Shown here piece by piece: positions 9,637 to 20,999 of a stretch of DNA of 64,000 bases (the stretch's first letter is position 1; the number at the start of each line of letters is the position of its first letter). This stretch comes from Plantago major (taxonomy: Eukaryota > Streptophyta > Magnoliopsida > Lamiales > Plantaginaceae): assembly GCA_026545765.1 (NCBI GenBank), contig CM048842.1, positions 71,475,871 through 71,539,870 on the forward strand, written 5' to 3'. A program made the translations under genes and the position numbers. The notes under the pieces were generated by a model. It saw nothing but the letters and a program-made list of their open reading frames with translations. It did no database searches and had not been told where the DNA came from.

Positions 9637-12004
9637 TGTGACACCCCAGATTTTGACGTACCTTATTATTTTTGTCCTTGCATGCTTTTACTTGTGTTAG
9701 TGTATTTGTATGAAAATATATTTGAATTATGTCAATTTGATTGTGTTATTGTTTTAGATGTTTATTATTTGTTTTAAAAGTCTATTTACCTTGTCATTTT
9801 GTAATATGTGTGGTTATTTATTTTGTACTTTTTTAAAGAAGAGAAATTATTTTTGGTGTATTTTCCTACTTAAAAATGTGATTATTTTATCCTTTAATTT
9901 GTTGGTGTAATTATTTGAAAATAATTTGATAGTCATCTCTTAAATTTATCTTTATGAATGATTAATGTGCCAAGACTTCTTTTTAATTGTCTAGCTTAAT
10001 TCAGTACTTTATTTGTTTGCTTTGAATGATGTATAATGTGAAGAGTGCCATTTTAATTATGTATTTTAATGTATGTCATTATTTGTGTGGCTTGATTAGA
10101 TTTAAAGATTAACTTCAATTGCCTTCATGTGTGTTCATTATATGTTATATTAATAGTAGTTAAGTTAGAAGAAGTCTAAGAGTCTTTTTAATTATCTTAT
10201 TTAAATGTAAGTCTTTATGTATGTGCTTTATTGATGAATAATGTGAAGTGTTAATTCTCTAATGAATACAAGTCTTTATGTATGTGCTTTATTGACGATT
10301 TATGTGAAGAGTCTTCTTTTTAATTAATTCAATACAAGCTAATTATATATGTTCTTTGATTGATTTATAATGTGAAGAGTCACTTTTGAATTATATGTGT
10401 GTGGGGCTCTCCTAATGTTTTGAAATTAAAGTGTTATTTTATATTCATATATTTCAAAATACAAGAGTTTGGTAAGTTTAGGTTTCTTTAATGAATGATA
10501 TATTTTTTTTCTTTTTCATGTTACGATACGAAAGGTCGTTTGTAATGTCGAATGTCACATGCTATGTTTCAGCTATGTTTCGATCAACGTTCTGATTTTC
10601 TTTTCGTTTCTCTTTTATGTTACTTATGCATGTCTAAGTGTAATATTGCCTATGCATGTTCAATATTTTAAGTTTAATTGTTGCATATGCATGTGTAATT
10701 GCGAGTTCAATTTAATTGCTCTAAGTGTTGCATTTTTGGTGTGTCACATTTTATTTTTGTGTACAAATGACCTATGTGATACCAAAAACGTTTTTGAACC
10801 TTTTCCCAACTAAAATATGATCATTTATCATTAGTTATTGTGTTTAAATGTTTGGAAAAGAAATTGATTGGCCTCTCTTATGTTGGCACTTTTATTGTAG
10901 GTTTTATCATGAGTTTTAAGTGCAATTTAAGCCATTTAAATTGTCATTTATTTTTAGCTCTTCAACCCTTTCACCTTCCCTAAATCCACCATATAAGTTT
11001 GTAGCTTGTTCTTTTTGCAAGTACTTTCATGGTTCTTGCTCTTCCTAACCTTCAAAAGTGAGTGTTCTACAAAATTATATATATGTATTATTTTCAAAAC
11101 CTGGAAGGTATTTTAATATGTTTTCAACTTATATATAAGTATTGCATTGTTTTCAAAACGCACGTTCTATTGCATAAAAATCAAATCACGAAAGAGTTTT
11201 TGCATGCTTTCTCTGATTTTGAAAGATATATATATATATTTATATACATGATTGTTATTTTGTTTTGATTGACGGTTCAAGAAAGATATGTACGTTTGGT
11301 TCAGGTTAATTGGCTTGTAGTTTGGTCAGGTTCAAGTAGCTACTTGTCGGTTTCCTTTGCCCATTCCCTTTAAATCGAGTGATAGAAGCCTTCACTGATT
11401 TAGCTGGGTCGTAGAATTCCACCATGTACCATGGCAGGGTCCTGACTGGATAGTTTGATCGACTATCAGGGAGACATAAGGCCTGTTTTACTGTGGGGTT
11501 ATAAGGAGCGGCATGAAATAATGTTTTTTTTTCCTGAAAAGTATACGTTATTGAAAGTTTATTGGATTTTAAGTTCTTGTTTTTTTATTGTTATGATTTT
11601 AATGAAAACTTCTCACGAAATCTTTGAACACTCATTGAGGTTTTTCTCACACTTGTTTTTATTTTCTTCCTTGTAGGTGAGATGGCGACGAAGAATGAAC
11701 AACCGATAAACTCAGCGAACTAAGAGAGTGGTTGGGATTTGGGATTTTTGTCAATGAAAATAATGTCTTTTTGTCTTTTCAAAAACTCATGCTATTTCCT
11801 GTTATATTGTGTATCTTTTAAAGACAAGAATGTTGAAAATCTTGTGGTTTTATTTGACGAATAAAATATATTTTTATTCCAGCAACTTAAAACGAAAGGT
11901 TGTATGTAACTTCCCATGTTTCACTAAACGTTTCGGCTCTGCTTTTGCTCGATGTCCCAACTGAAATTCACTCCTTTTAAAAATCCAAAAGTCGGGGCGT
12001 TACA
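9637..12004. mobile_element. Solo LTR (2,368 bp), CATAG target duplication
   Basis: Begins TGTGACACCCC and ends GGGGCGTTACA (TG...CA, with imperfect inverted ends). It is flanked on both sides by CATAG (9632-9636 and 12005-12009), a 5-bp duplication as expected for LTR-retrotransposon integration. There is no coding sequence inside. Ends and length resemble the long LTRs of plant chromovirus-type gypsy elements. The family assignment is from memory of end sequences and is tentative. A similar 2,348-bp unit is at 25397-27744. Confidence 0.85.
10010..10395 (+). repeat. Degenerate ~4-copy repeat inside the solo LTR
   Basis: Variants of GTGCTTTATTGATGAATAATG followed by TGAAGAGTC recur about every 90-110 bp (near 10018, 10220, 10285 and 10350). 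They are separated by TTTTTAATTA-rich spacers. Confidence 0.55.
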
Positions 12005-12300
12005 CATAGGTTCGTAGCAAGCACAATAATTACATTAGCATTATTATTGTAGCTTGGTAGAATTATCATCACCACTCTGTAATTTGATAACTTATCTTGA
12101 TAAGATCGATATATACATGTGTTTGATTTCTTTGCGTTGAGAGTTAGAGTTAGATTAGTAATTAAAACTCGCTGCCGAAGTAAAAAACAACCCTTTTACT
12201 GCTTTCTTGTTGATAATTATATTCCGTAAAAAGAACAAAGCTTAGTTAAGTCCTAAGAGACCGACCTCGGGGTTAACTTCACTGCACTATAAATTTCTTA

Positions 12301-12536
12301 GGCTTCATTTGGTTTGAGGGAAAATGGGGGAGAAGAAAAAAAAATAGGGGAAAATAAGATTTTCCTGGAAAATGTGAGGGAAAAACAACTTTCCTTATTT
12401 TGTGGAGATAGATGTATTTTGTATAGATTTTGATAAATTTTTCAGGATTTCCTGAGAACTACCAAATGGTGGAAAATAATATTTTTCCTTTTTTTTTTTT
12501 CTTTTTTCCCCATTTTCCCTCAAACTAAATGAAGCC
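12301..12536. mobile_element. Tourist-like MITE (236 bp), TTA target duplication
   Basis: Terminal inverted repeats GGCTTCATTTGGTTTGAGGG ... CCCTCAAACTAAATGAAGCC extend ~30 bp into GAAAATGGGG / CCCCATTTTC. It is flanked by TTA on both sides (12298-12300 and 12537-12539). A 3-bp TTA duplication with GG-CC ends is the signature of PIF/Harbinger-derived Tourist MITEs. There is no coding capacity. Confidence 0.9.
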
Positions 12537-12540
12537 TTAG

Positions 12541-13553
12541 TGTTGAGAATTAACTCTCGGCTTATTTAGAATTTCAAACATTCTAAGAGTCATGCCGACT
12601 CTTAGAATTTGAGAGAGAGAAAGGCGGTGAGGAAGAGGACGAGTTCAGTGATTACTGTTCGATCTTCGTGATGATGTATGTTCGATCTGGTGTCGTCGAT
12701 TAGATGATGATGTATGTTCGCTTTTGATAATGATGTTTGATATATAGATATGAGTCCGTCCCCGAACCACGCCAGATCAAGGCAACTTACTACGATCTAT
12801 ACATACATATAGAGTGAGTCCGGCTACAGCTCCCTCGGTCCGTCATCAAATGACACCTTCCATTTATTTGACCAGGATTCCAGGTTGAAGTTGTGGGCCG
12901 GTCCGATCCCCGCATCTCTCACCACGGACTTACTTGTGATCAGGGGAATTGGATTTCAACCTATGAAGACAATCTAACTGGGGCCGTCCCTTCTACTTGT
13001 CCGGCTGGAGCTCTTTGGCGGACTACCTCTGATCACATCTTGAGTATTAGCGTGAACTAAACGCGCCACCTATCTCCGAGACCACGTGTCACCTTCTCGC
13101 CAAGCCGACCGACTTCCGGTGAGTCAGAGGTGTGTCCCCGGGAACATTCCATTATAAATAGGAGAGCATTTACTCCTCATAAGGGTAAGTAACTACTTCT
13201 CAATATTCCACCCTCTAAGTTCTGAGGTCCGAGCCCAAGCTTGATCCGCCTTCTAACTAGTTGAATCTTAGCCCAAACTGTCCAAGGTAGGCCGGCCCAA
13301 AAGGGTCTAACCCCTTCTCTTCTTATTTCAGATAAACTTTCGCCCAAGTGTACCCGGGATGGACTATCACCTCCTCTGACTATTGAACTTAGATTGACAT
13401 TACCTATTTACCTCTAGACAGACTCTTGCTCTAGACGGACTATTCGGCTAGAATTCCCAGACGAATTAAGAAATCACTGTATCATTCCTTGAATCTAGAC
13501 AGACTTTCCTTAGTCTTGACTTTGACTGTTGACTTATCCGTTTTTGTACTACA
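12541..13553 (+). mobile_element. 5' LTR of a Ty3/gypsy-type retrotransposon
   Basis: The segment ends ...GTACTACA directly before TGATATTGGCGCCGTC (13554-13569), the usual start of the primer-binding region in plant Ty3/gypsy elements. A TATA box (TATAAATAGGAGAG) lies at ~13154. The left edge (TGTTGAGAATTAACTC) is placed by TG and length only. The Tourist MITE abuts it and no target duplication is visible. Confidence 0.6.
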
Positions 13554-13580
13554 TGATATTGGCGCCGTCTGTGGGAATCC
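13554..13580 (+). promoter_or_regulatory. Primer-binding-site region of the gypsy element
   Basis: TTGGCGCCGTCTGTGGGAA follows the LTR end by a few bases. It is the stereotyped post-LTR sequence of many plant gypsy elements and lies ~35 bp before the gag start codon. Confidence 0.65.
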
Positions 13581-13596
13581 CTAAGTACAAAAAGTC

Positions 13597-14983
13597 ATGG
13601 CACCATCCAGGAGACGGGCAAAAAAGACAGCTTCTACCCTTCCCCGATCTACGGCCTCTAACGTCGGACCCTCTTCCCAACCTCGGCAATAGGCGTCAGT
13701 GGGTGGCGGACAATCTGGAAAAAACAGAGTCGTCTATGAATATGACGACCGAGATGGGAATGAGGCATCCCTCTCCACCTCAGAACGTATGGCTGGACAA
13801 AACCTCCAACCATTACCTAATCCGCCTCAGACACCAATCATATCTAACGTGCCTCACGTGACTGCGGATGGAATATTAGCCAGATTTAATGTGGCATAAA
13901 TTTAACTCTTGCAAGCAACCCGGCAAATGAGAATCCAAACAAGCATGTAACCCAATGGGAACACCTGAAAGTGGGGGAGAACAGAAGTCGAGGGAAGGAA
14001 TCCTCTTGACCCCACTCCATCCCGGGTCTCTACAAGAGATTGACGTCCACGGAACAATGAGAGAAGAAATCAGTACAATGATCAATATGATGACCAGGAG
14101 ACCCTCAGCGGATACAGAGAGACCCCGCCTCGCACCTATAGGAGAAACCATCCGAATAGCAGATCACTCACTCCGATGGAGGATGATCAAGAACACCATA
14201 GGAGAAGAGGGAGGAGTCAGGAAAGGCAGAGAGAAAATCGGAGGGAAAGAACTAGATCCAGATCTGTGAGAACCTATCGACGGGACCTGCCCATGGACGA
14301 AACGGAAAGAATTAGGGAACAATTTAGGATTCATGAAGCGGCCCTGGATCTGGAACGATCAAAGCTTGAATCACTCACCCAAGCAAGGGACATCATCAAA
14401 TATGGGCGGAGTCTGAATCCTTTATGCCCGGCGATAAGGGCAGTAGAATTACCTCTTGGTCGGAATGCACCTGCATCCAAAGAAACATATGGTGGAAATT
14501 CATGTCCCGTTGACCACAGAATCCGGTTCGAGGCATCTCTGGGAGGAATGGGGGTACCAGACAATGTAAAAGCCCAACTGTTCCCAAACACCTTCTATGG
14601 ACCTGCGATGACTTGGTGGAAACAACTCCATTATGTATTGGGATCACTTATTAGCAAAGTTCACCCTGAAGTTTGAAAATTTCCTCGAGACAGCTCGACC
14701 TGTCAGCTATGTAGCAGAGATCGTACAAAAGGAACATGAGAGTTTGAGATCCTTCGTAAAGAGATTTGAACAAGCTGCGGCTATGGTAGAACCACACCCT
14801 ATTAAAGAACGAGTCATTCACATGGGTGAAAACACCAATAATGCCTCATTCCGCTATAAACTCATTGATGCAGGCATAACCACCGAACGAGAATTTACTG
14901 AAATGGTCAAGAAGTTCTTAAGCAAGAATAAAACCCTTGATAAAACGGTGGTAAGGACCGAGGTCAATTATGGCCGATTTTAA
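13597..14983 (+). pseudogene. Ty3/gypsy gag (retrotransposon gag domain), broken and truncated
   Basis: The ATG at 13597 starts a basic N terminus (APSRRRAKKTAST) that hits a stop near 13690 and continues in other frames. An arginine-rich stretch at 14190-14280 precedes a helical segment (ERIREQFRIHEAALDLERSK). The retrotransposon gag domain follows: SCPVDHRIRFEASLGGMGVP, VKAQLFPNTFYGPAMTWW, a frame change at ~14650, LLAKFTLKFENFLETARP and ESLRSFVKRFEQAA. It ends at ~14970 where an unrelated AT-rich repeat begins. No zinc knuckle, protease or pol follows. It is a defective 5' fragment of a plant retrotransposon. Confidence 0.8.
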
Positions 14984-15115
14984 AACCGGCCATATCATGA
15001 TTTTCAGTTTTTTTCTTTTTTTTCATATTTCCAGTTTCTTTTTTTTTCTTTTTTTTTTCTTTTTTTAATTAATTCTATATTTTTAGAAACTTTTGTATAA
15101 ACGAAATATTTTTTG
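14967..15115 (+). repeat. Palindrome plus AT-rich repeat truncating gag
   Basis: TATGGCCGATTTTAAAACCG with its continuation GCCATA (14969-14994) is the exact reverse complement of 1893-1918 at the MULE's left end. It is followed by CATGATTTTCAG, pyrimidine runs and AATTAATTCTATATTTTTAG, as at 8138-8260. A repeat boundary common to both places truncates the gag fragment. Confidence 0.65.
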
Positions 15116-15357
15116 AAGAACTCAAAACTCGTTGATTCTCGTGGTGGTTGGATACAAGAACAATAAACTCAAAACTTGTTGATTCTTACAGAATACCGAG
15201 AATTGACTCAAAACTCATTGATTCAGCAGAATACCGAAAATTGACAAATTTGGAGGAACACCTCTGTTTTTCATATAATATCTCAAAACTCTAACCTCCT
15301 AACAATAACCAACCAAGTGCTTAAATAGAAAATCACTAATCAACTAAAAGAAAAAAA

Positions 15358-15458
15358 ATACCAAATCCTAATTAACTAAGAAAAAGGAAAATACCAAATC
15401 CTTATTAACTAAGAAAAATGAAATATACCAAATCTTAATTAACTAAGAAAAAGGAAAT
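15358..15458. repeat. 33-34 bp tandem repeat, three copies
   Basis: Units starting ATACCAAATC at 15358, 15391 and 15425 continue NTAATTAACTAAGAAAAA. The surrounding 15118-15300 has further repeats of CTCAAAACTNGTTGATTC (15126, 15170 and 15204). Confidence 0.85.
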
Positions 15459-15459
15459 A

Positions 15460-17700
15460 TAACAGAAAAATAATAAACTAAAATAATTTGACGCCATTCG
15501 TTCCACATCAACATGAAATCTAGATAAAAAGAAGTGTATATATAGTGTGATAACTCCAGTACACTAACATGAATAACCTTGCTTATGTACATACTACATG
15601 TGTGATGGTTATGGTTTGGTAACTGTTCCAATTGCTCAAGTATATATGGTTACTACTTTATTTGCATCATAGAATGTGGGGTTTCATGTTAGGCTATTAG
15701 CTGCCTTCAAATCATTATTAGAGAAAATTTTATTTTATACTAGAACCTTTTGGCTCACTTTGAATCGACACTAAAACCCTTTTTTTTTTACACTTTGCAC
15801 CAAAACGTTTCAAAAAATTACATCGTGACACAAACGTTAGACGGTGTTAATTATTCCGTCAGTGAGGGCAAAAAAGACAAATTGCATAACCTAATTCCTC
15901 AATTTCCTCTCCGATTTTCCTTCTCATTTTCCATACTCACTTTGCCTCCAATTATTCTACCCCTTTAATATATAATTCCCAATTCCCAAACTCTAATTAA
16001 ATCACACAATTCCTTTCTCAACTCCAAGTAACTTGAACCCCTGTGAATTCCGAGTGAATCGACCAAGGAGGATGATCTAGAACCAACCATTTTATTGTTG
16101 TGGGGTTATAAGTGTTCGATTCAAATCCTTGGACCGACAATTATCCGGTTGGAAGGTTTGAGAGATATTGTTACTTGGGGGTAAGTATTGATTTGTAGCT
16201 TAATTTCATATTTGTTAGCCTGTTTTGTTGATATAGGGTGTTACTATAAGAGTTGGAAGTAGGTATATGTTTAAGTTTTTTGTTGTGGATTTAAAAATCG
16301 ACACTTAAACCTTTAAAAATTGTTGCACTCGCTACTCAAACCTTTTGGAAAATTTTCAATTTACACCAGAAGCTTTATAAAAATTTACAGGGCCTGATTG
16401 GTTCCGAAACGCACATGCACATGGTCAATGTTTTTAAATCGTAGGTCAACAGCCCGGTCAAGGTTTTAAGTGGCTCAATCGCGCATTGACTGACGAATCG
16501 CAGCGATTGGTACTCAATTTCGATGTGCGATTTAAACGGCCGAATTACACATTCGAATGGCACATGTGGTGATTGGTTTAGTGCAATTGCGATGTTTTTT
16601 TCAGAAATTTCTTGTAAATAGTCCAAACTAACCTTAAATTGCATAACATATTTCAAGTGATTGGTTCACTGCATTTAGAAGTGTATTAACTTAAAAAGTT
16701 CCATACACTTGTTCTTATTTTTTGTTCCAAACGTATTTCTTCATTTTGTTGATAAGTCCATGTCTTTCAAATTTTATACGCGTATCATCCATAAGACAAC
16801 AAACAAATTGTGCACTGACATGAAATGTGCACTGACAACAAACAAACAAATCGAGGTCGAAAGGAAGTTTTCCCAAATCAATCTCCATCTCCAAGTGAGT
16901 GAATAAAGAGAGGGGAAATGTGCATTGACAGGAAGAACACAATCAAAGACGAGACAAATTAAGTATCCATTAAAATCAGCTCGTTGAGTAGATAAATTTA
17001 TACATAACAGAGACTCAATGATATTTTGAACCAAGTATGGGAGACAACACTCTTCGCTTATGATCATTTGACTCCCTTGAAGGTTCAAGTCGGTACAAAC
17101 GAACGAAACATAATGGTTTACAAACAAGTAGTTTTGTGCATCGGATCCGTCCCATCCGATCTGAATTTTAGATTAATCCTATAATTTGGATTAAATTTTA
17201 TTGAATTCAAAATCCGAATTCAATACCTTACGAACAAATGCGGTCAAAACTCGATTCGAATTCAAATTTGATCAAACCAAGGGTGTTCGAATATATCTCA
17301 AACAATCTCCAAACAAATACTAGTACTAATATTATTTTCTGTTTCTTCTGGGACAAAAGCAAATACACACCCATGAACGAGAGCTTTTCAAAATTATATC
17401 AAACGAACTCAAATTTGTAGTTGCGAACGCGATTTGCGAGAGAATGAAAGTTCTTTAAGACCACTAATCATTTTCTTGGTTGGAAAATATAAACCATAAC
17501 TATTCAAGTTTAACCACAGCAGAATCATTAGTAATATTAATAATCATATTCTTAAACAATGTTGCTCTGAATGGTACTATCAATAATCATTAAAATTACT
17601 CCCGTCGGATAAAATATTACTGTGCACACTCAAAACTCTATAGTTTATAGTGCAATGTAAACATCCACGGAAATTTTGGTACAACAAGATAACTACGGGA
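15460..17700. other. Intergenic, diverged repeats, no gene recognised
   Basis: 15745-15850 and 16290-16380 share a diverged motif set (CGACACTNAAACC, ACCTTTTGG, TTTACACCA/GCACCAAAAC), suggesting copies or arms of one decayed element. 16385-16680 starts GGGCCTGATTGGTTCC and has three GTGATTGGTT-type repeats, as in a MITE, but I found no matching inverted end. The rest is AT-rich with no supported coding. Confidence 0.4.
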
Positions 17701-17774
17701 AATGTTACGACATGCTGCCATCCAGGTGATGAACAATAATAAACATCAAGATAATAACTAGTGAGCTATTGAAT

Positions 17775-19575
17775 CTACTCGGAGTCTGAGTCGTACGAGC
17801 TCTGCCGAACGTTCCTTGTTGGAGATTTCGATTTGAGGTAATGAGGGATGATGATTCACCCTCATAGATAATGACCTGAGCTTTAGCCAGCCTCTCTTCT
17901 AGTTCCTCTGTGGTGAAGTCATCTCTCCCATCGAGCTCATCAAAACCGACCTAATGTCCATGAGAAATTTATTAAATCAAGATTATGACTTCAGAACACC
18001 AAATTTGAAATCCGAGGGTTGAATTACCAAGTAACTTACCACATAATCCTCCACTTTAGCATTTTTCATGAGGGCAAGAGTGGGAAGAACAACTATTCGA
18101 AGCTTCTCACTTAAATACGGGCTTTTCTCAGCATTAATGTTCACAAACCGGGTTTCGATGTGTTGCTTAGCCAGTATAGCCAGATGCTTGTCTACCACTT
18201 GCATTTGGAAAATTTCAGTCATCTTTCCACCTAAAACTCACTCTTTAACAAGCAACCATATACACTACAATGAAAACTTCATTATTCTCACGCAGTCACA
18301 TTTTATAACCAACCTTCTGGAACAAAAAAATACTCTTCAAATAGAGACAAAACTGTATTTTAAGTATATCACTGTAATTTCTAAATACAATACTCTCCAG
18401 CAACATTCTATGGCAATAGGGAAAACCCCAACCACAGGTGCTGCGACAAAACTATACCAAAGGAAATTTAAATGGATGCATCTCGCCAGCAAATATGAAG
18501 ATGTCAAGATCAAGGAGTGCAACATTAAGTTCAGATCAGGTGTATAAGGCAGTTTGTGAATCATGTAGCACAGAAGCACAAGTACCCAGATGGCAAATAG
18601 AGTGGCTTATAATGAATTAGAGCCTTTGTACTATGAGGTGGGCTAGCATTCATGTACAGTGGTCGAGTCATTTTTCAATGCAATTCAATAATGTTCATTC
18701 TTGTTTCCAATATGAATTCTTCAACTAGAATTTTAATCTTTGGCATCTATAAGTCGGTAACAAGTAACACAATATTGTGGTGGTCAAAGGCATAACATCA
18801 GGCGGCATTGCAGTCCATCCCCACATCACATTCACTCTAAGAAGATGACTTCAAACTTAAAATTATAAACTATCCTGCTAAATGTAATGACCCAGCAAAC
18901 CTATGCGGCTATGCTAATAAATAGTTCAGGACTATAGAGAAATGCAAAGTGCCATAAATCACAGTTCATCCAGAAGAACATTAGCAAAACCTATGCTAAT
19001 TGTAAGAAGCTCTATGCATACAACATTGATGAACTCAATAGAACAAAGCTGATTTTTCCAGTTCTACTCACACAACATTCAAACGTAAGATTTCAGCAAA
19101 GAAAGCACATTACAGCACAAAAGTAATCCAATCAAAACAGAAAGCCACAAACTTCAAAAACTAGCAAATCAGTGACCTGATTCACTCGAAGAAACGCACC
19201 TTACAAGTCCAATTTTCACGGTAAAAATGGCAGACAACACGATCGCTAGCCTTAACTGCAGCGAAGAATTCCTTCTCGTTAGGGATCTCGGAGTATTCGC
19301 CATGGCCAAGTCCGATCCATCGGCTCTTCTTCTCCGCCATTTTCTTCATCTGCTGCAACCGCCTTTCCCTCAACATCTCTATGTCGTCCAAGTCAAGTCG
19401 ATCCATTGACGAGATCTCCTCACCGATCTTATCTTCCACTGCTTTCGCCGCCGTCAGCAATTGCTTCTCCAGTACCTAAACATAGAGAATAATTAAGATC
19501 AAATTTGACGGCTTGCTGCCATTGAAATGAAGCTTGTATTTGTTTCAATACCTCTTTGACAATTGGATTATCCAT
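17775..19575 (-). CDS. TXNDC9: TXNDC9-like thioredoxin-domain protein (phosducin-like), 4 exons, two 1-nt lesions
   Basis: Exons on the minus strand are 19575-19552 (MDNPIVKE), 19475-19200, ~18198-18040 and 17950-17775. Recognisable segments are VLEKQLLTAAKAVEDKIGEE, DIEMLRERRLQQMKKMAEKK, IGLGHGEYSEIPNEKEFF, VVCHFYRENWTCK, DKHLAILAKQHIETRFVNIN, VVLPTLALMKNAKVEDYVV, VGFDELDGRDDFTTEELEER and a C terminus ending DSDSE. This is the plant TXNDC9 homologue, a cytosolic thioredoxin-fold co-chaperone type lacking the CxxC redox pair. Two single-base deficits occur. The exon-3 acceptor reads GCAAG|TGG where frame needs one more G. The exon-4 frame slips near 17845, so the SPTRNVRQSSYDSDSE tail is out of frame. 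Adding both back gives 636 nt, or 211 codons plus stop, the usual family size. It is either a young pseudogene or has consensus errors. Confidence 0.85.
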
Positions 19576-19579
19576 GACT

Positions 19580-20792
19580 GGGATTTAGCAGAAATGTCTA
19601 GTGTATTTGATCTTTCGAGAGCTGATCGACTGAAGAAGAGTTCTGATTCAAATAAGAAATTGTTCAGTCAGTGAGTATGATAAAAACGAACTATGAAGGT
19701 CATGAACATCAACCAGCAGCAAGCTGGAAATTGATGTGCAGGCACAAATGTTACTCTCCCAAATATCACAAGGTCAAAATTGAAAAGGAAGGAAGTTTTG
19801 ATTTCCTTACCTGGAAAATTACATTAAAAAAAAAATTCAAATATGACATACCTTTTCGATAATTTCAATTTCACAAGATGAAACAATAAATCACAAATAT
19901 TCAGAAGCAAACATTCAAACTAACAAGAAACATTGATTCGATTTCTGAACTAATCAAGAAGCGCCGATCAAAATACAACATTTCGAGATCTCGTGAAAGA
20001 GAAAAATAGCATCTGGGTATAAACTAGTATATCACATCATTCGAAAGCGAGAGCAACGGTTTTCTCAGAGGCATGTATGGTTTCAAGTACTTGTCCTATA
20101 GTACATTATACATTTGAAAACTGATCTTTTACATTTACACTTATTCAAGCAAACTGTATAGGCATCTGCAAATCTGCATCTACTCTGTCTTTCATCACCA
20201 ACAGGCATAGAGTAAATGATCTGATGAAAAATCAATATTTTTTTTCGGGCTAGTAAAAACTAAAAACGTTTTGCTCAACATAAGCTACAAATATAAACAG
20301 TGGGAGGGACATAAATTTGTTATCGGTTAGTATGCATTAACGTATTCAATGGCTTTGTTAAGCTGTGACTTTCATTTCATATGATCATTTACAAAATCTT
20401 GCTAGCACAAAGTTTCACATCTGACAACAAGAGCGTTCTCCGCGTATTCTCTCCACGAGAAACTGTTGCCTACTACCAATGATTTCCAATCACAAATATC
20501 AAACATCACCTACACCTATCATCCCATCAAACTAACCAAAATCCAATTCCAATTCAATTTTACAGTCGAGAATCAAACTTACATGAATTAAACAAGCAAC
20601 TAAAAAAATCATCCAAACGCACAAATTAAACCAAATCACCTGTAACAAAAATCAATCAATAACAATGTAACATCCGTTTTCTCATATACCAGCCAATCGT
20701 ACAACAATCTACTCATCGGAGCGAAATTCGCACAATTAAACTTAACTAGGTCAAAATGCGTAAGCAAAAATCACAAAATCAACAACAAGTAC
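19580..20792. other. Intergenic / intronic, no gene recognised
   Basis: AT-rich sequence between the TXNDC9-like start and the universal-stress-protein exon. In the minus direction it should hold exons 2-4 of the USP gene. I searched all frames by eye for the expected USP continuation, a late glycine-rich GxxG(x)9G(S/T) ATP-binding segment, and did not find it. Confidence 0.4.
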
Positions 20793-20970
20793 CTGGTCCA
20801 GAAAAAGCGACCGTGGTTGTGGCAGAAGGCTTAGCGTGAATGACGACGAGCTGGAAGGGAGAATTCTCCGGTGAGGTAGAGAAAAAATGTTTCAGAGTCC
20901 AGTCGAGAGCGTAGTAGCTGTGGTCGCTGTCGTCAATTGCGACGATCATCACCGATTTCTCCATGGCCAT
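20793..20970 (-). CDS. Universal stress protein A-like, first exon only
   Basis: ATG at 20970, with a second in-frame ATG two codons later. The translation MAMEKSVMIVAIDDSDHSYY then ALDWTLKHFF and FQLVVIHAKPSATTTVAFSG is the N-terminal third of a plant USP domain: beta-1 with the conserved Asp (AIDDSD), helix 1, and beta-2 with VIHAKP. The exon ends GGACCAG|GTACTTG, a good donor. USPs are small cytosolic nucleotide-binding proteins induced by stress. No later exon with the ATP-binding Gly motif was found in the next 1.2 kb downstream on this strand. The gene is therefore 3'-truncated or its remaining exons lie beyond the neighbouring gene. Upstream, at 21040-21045, GGTAATTC may be a 5'-UTR donor. 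Confidence 0.75.
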
Positions 20971-20999
20971 TGTAAAGCTTCTGAGATAAATACTGTATA

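Noticed and set aside
13597..14983. Endogenous pararetrovirus or plant virus integration
   Set aside because: The primer-binding region, TATA-bearing LTR and gag domain fit an ordinary Ty3/gypsy retrotransposon. There is no movement-protein or viral coat feature.
16385..16680. Tourist-type MITE starting GGGCCTGATTGG
   Set aside because: No inverted partner terminus or TTA duplication was found within 1.5 kb.
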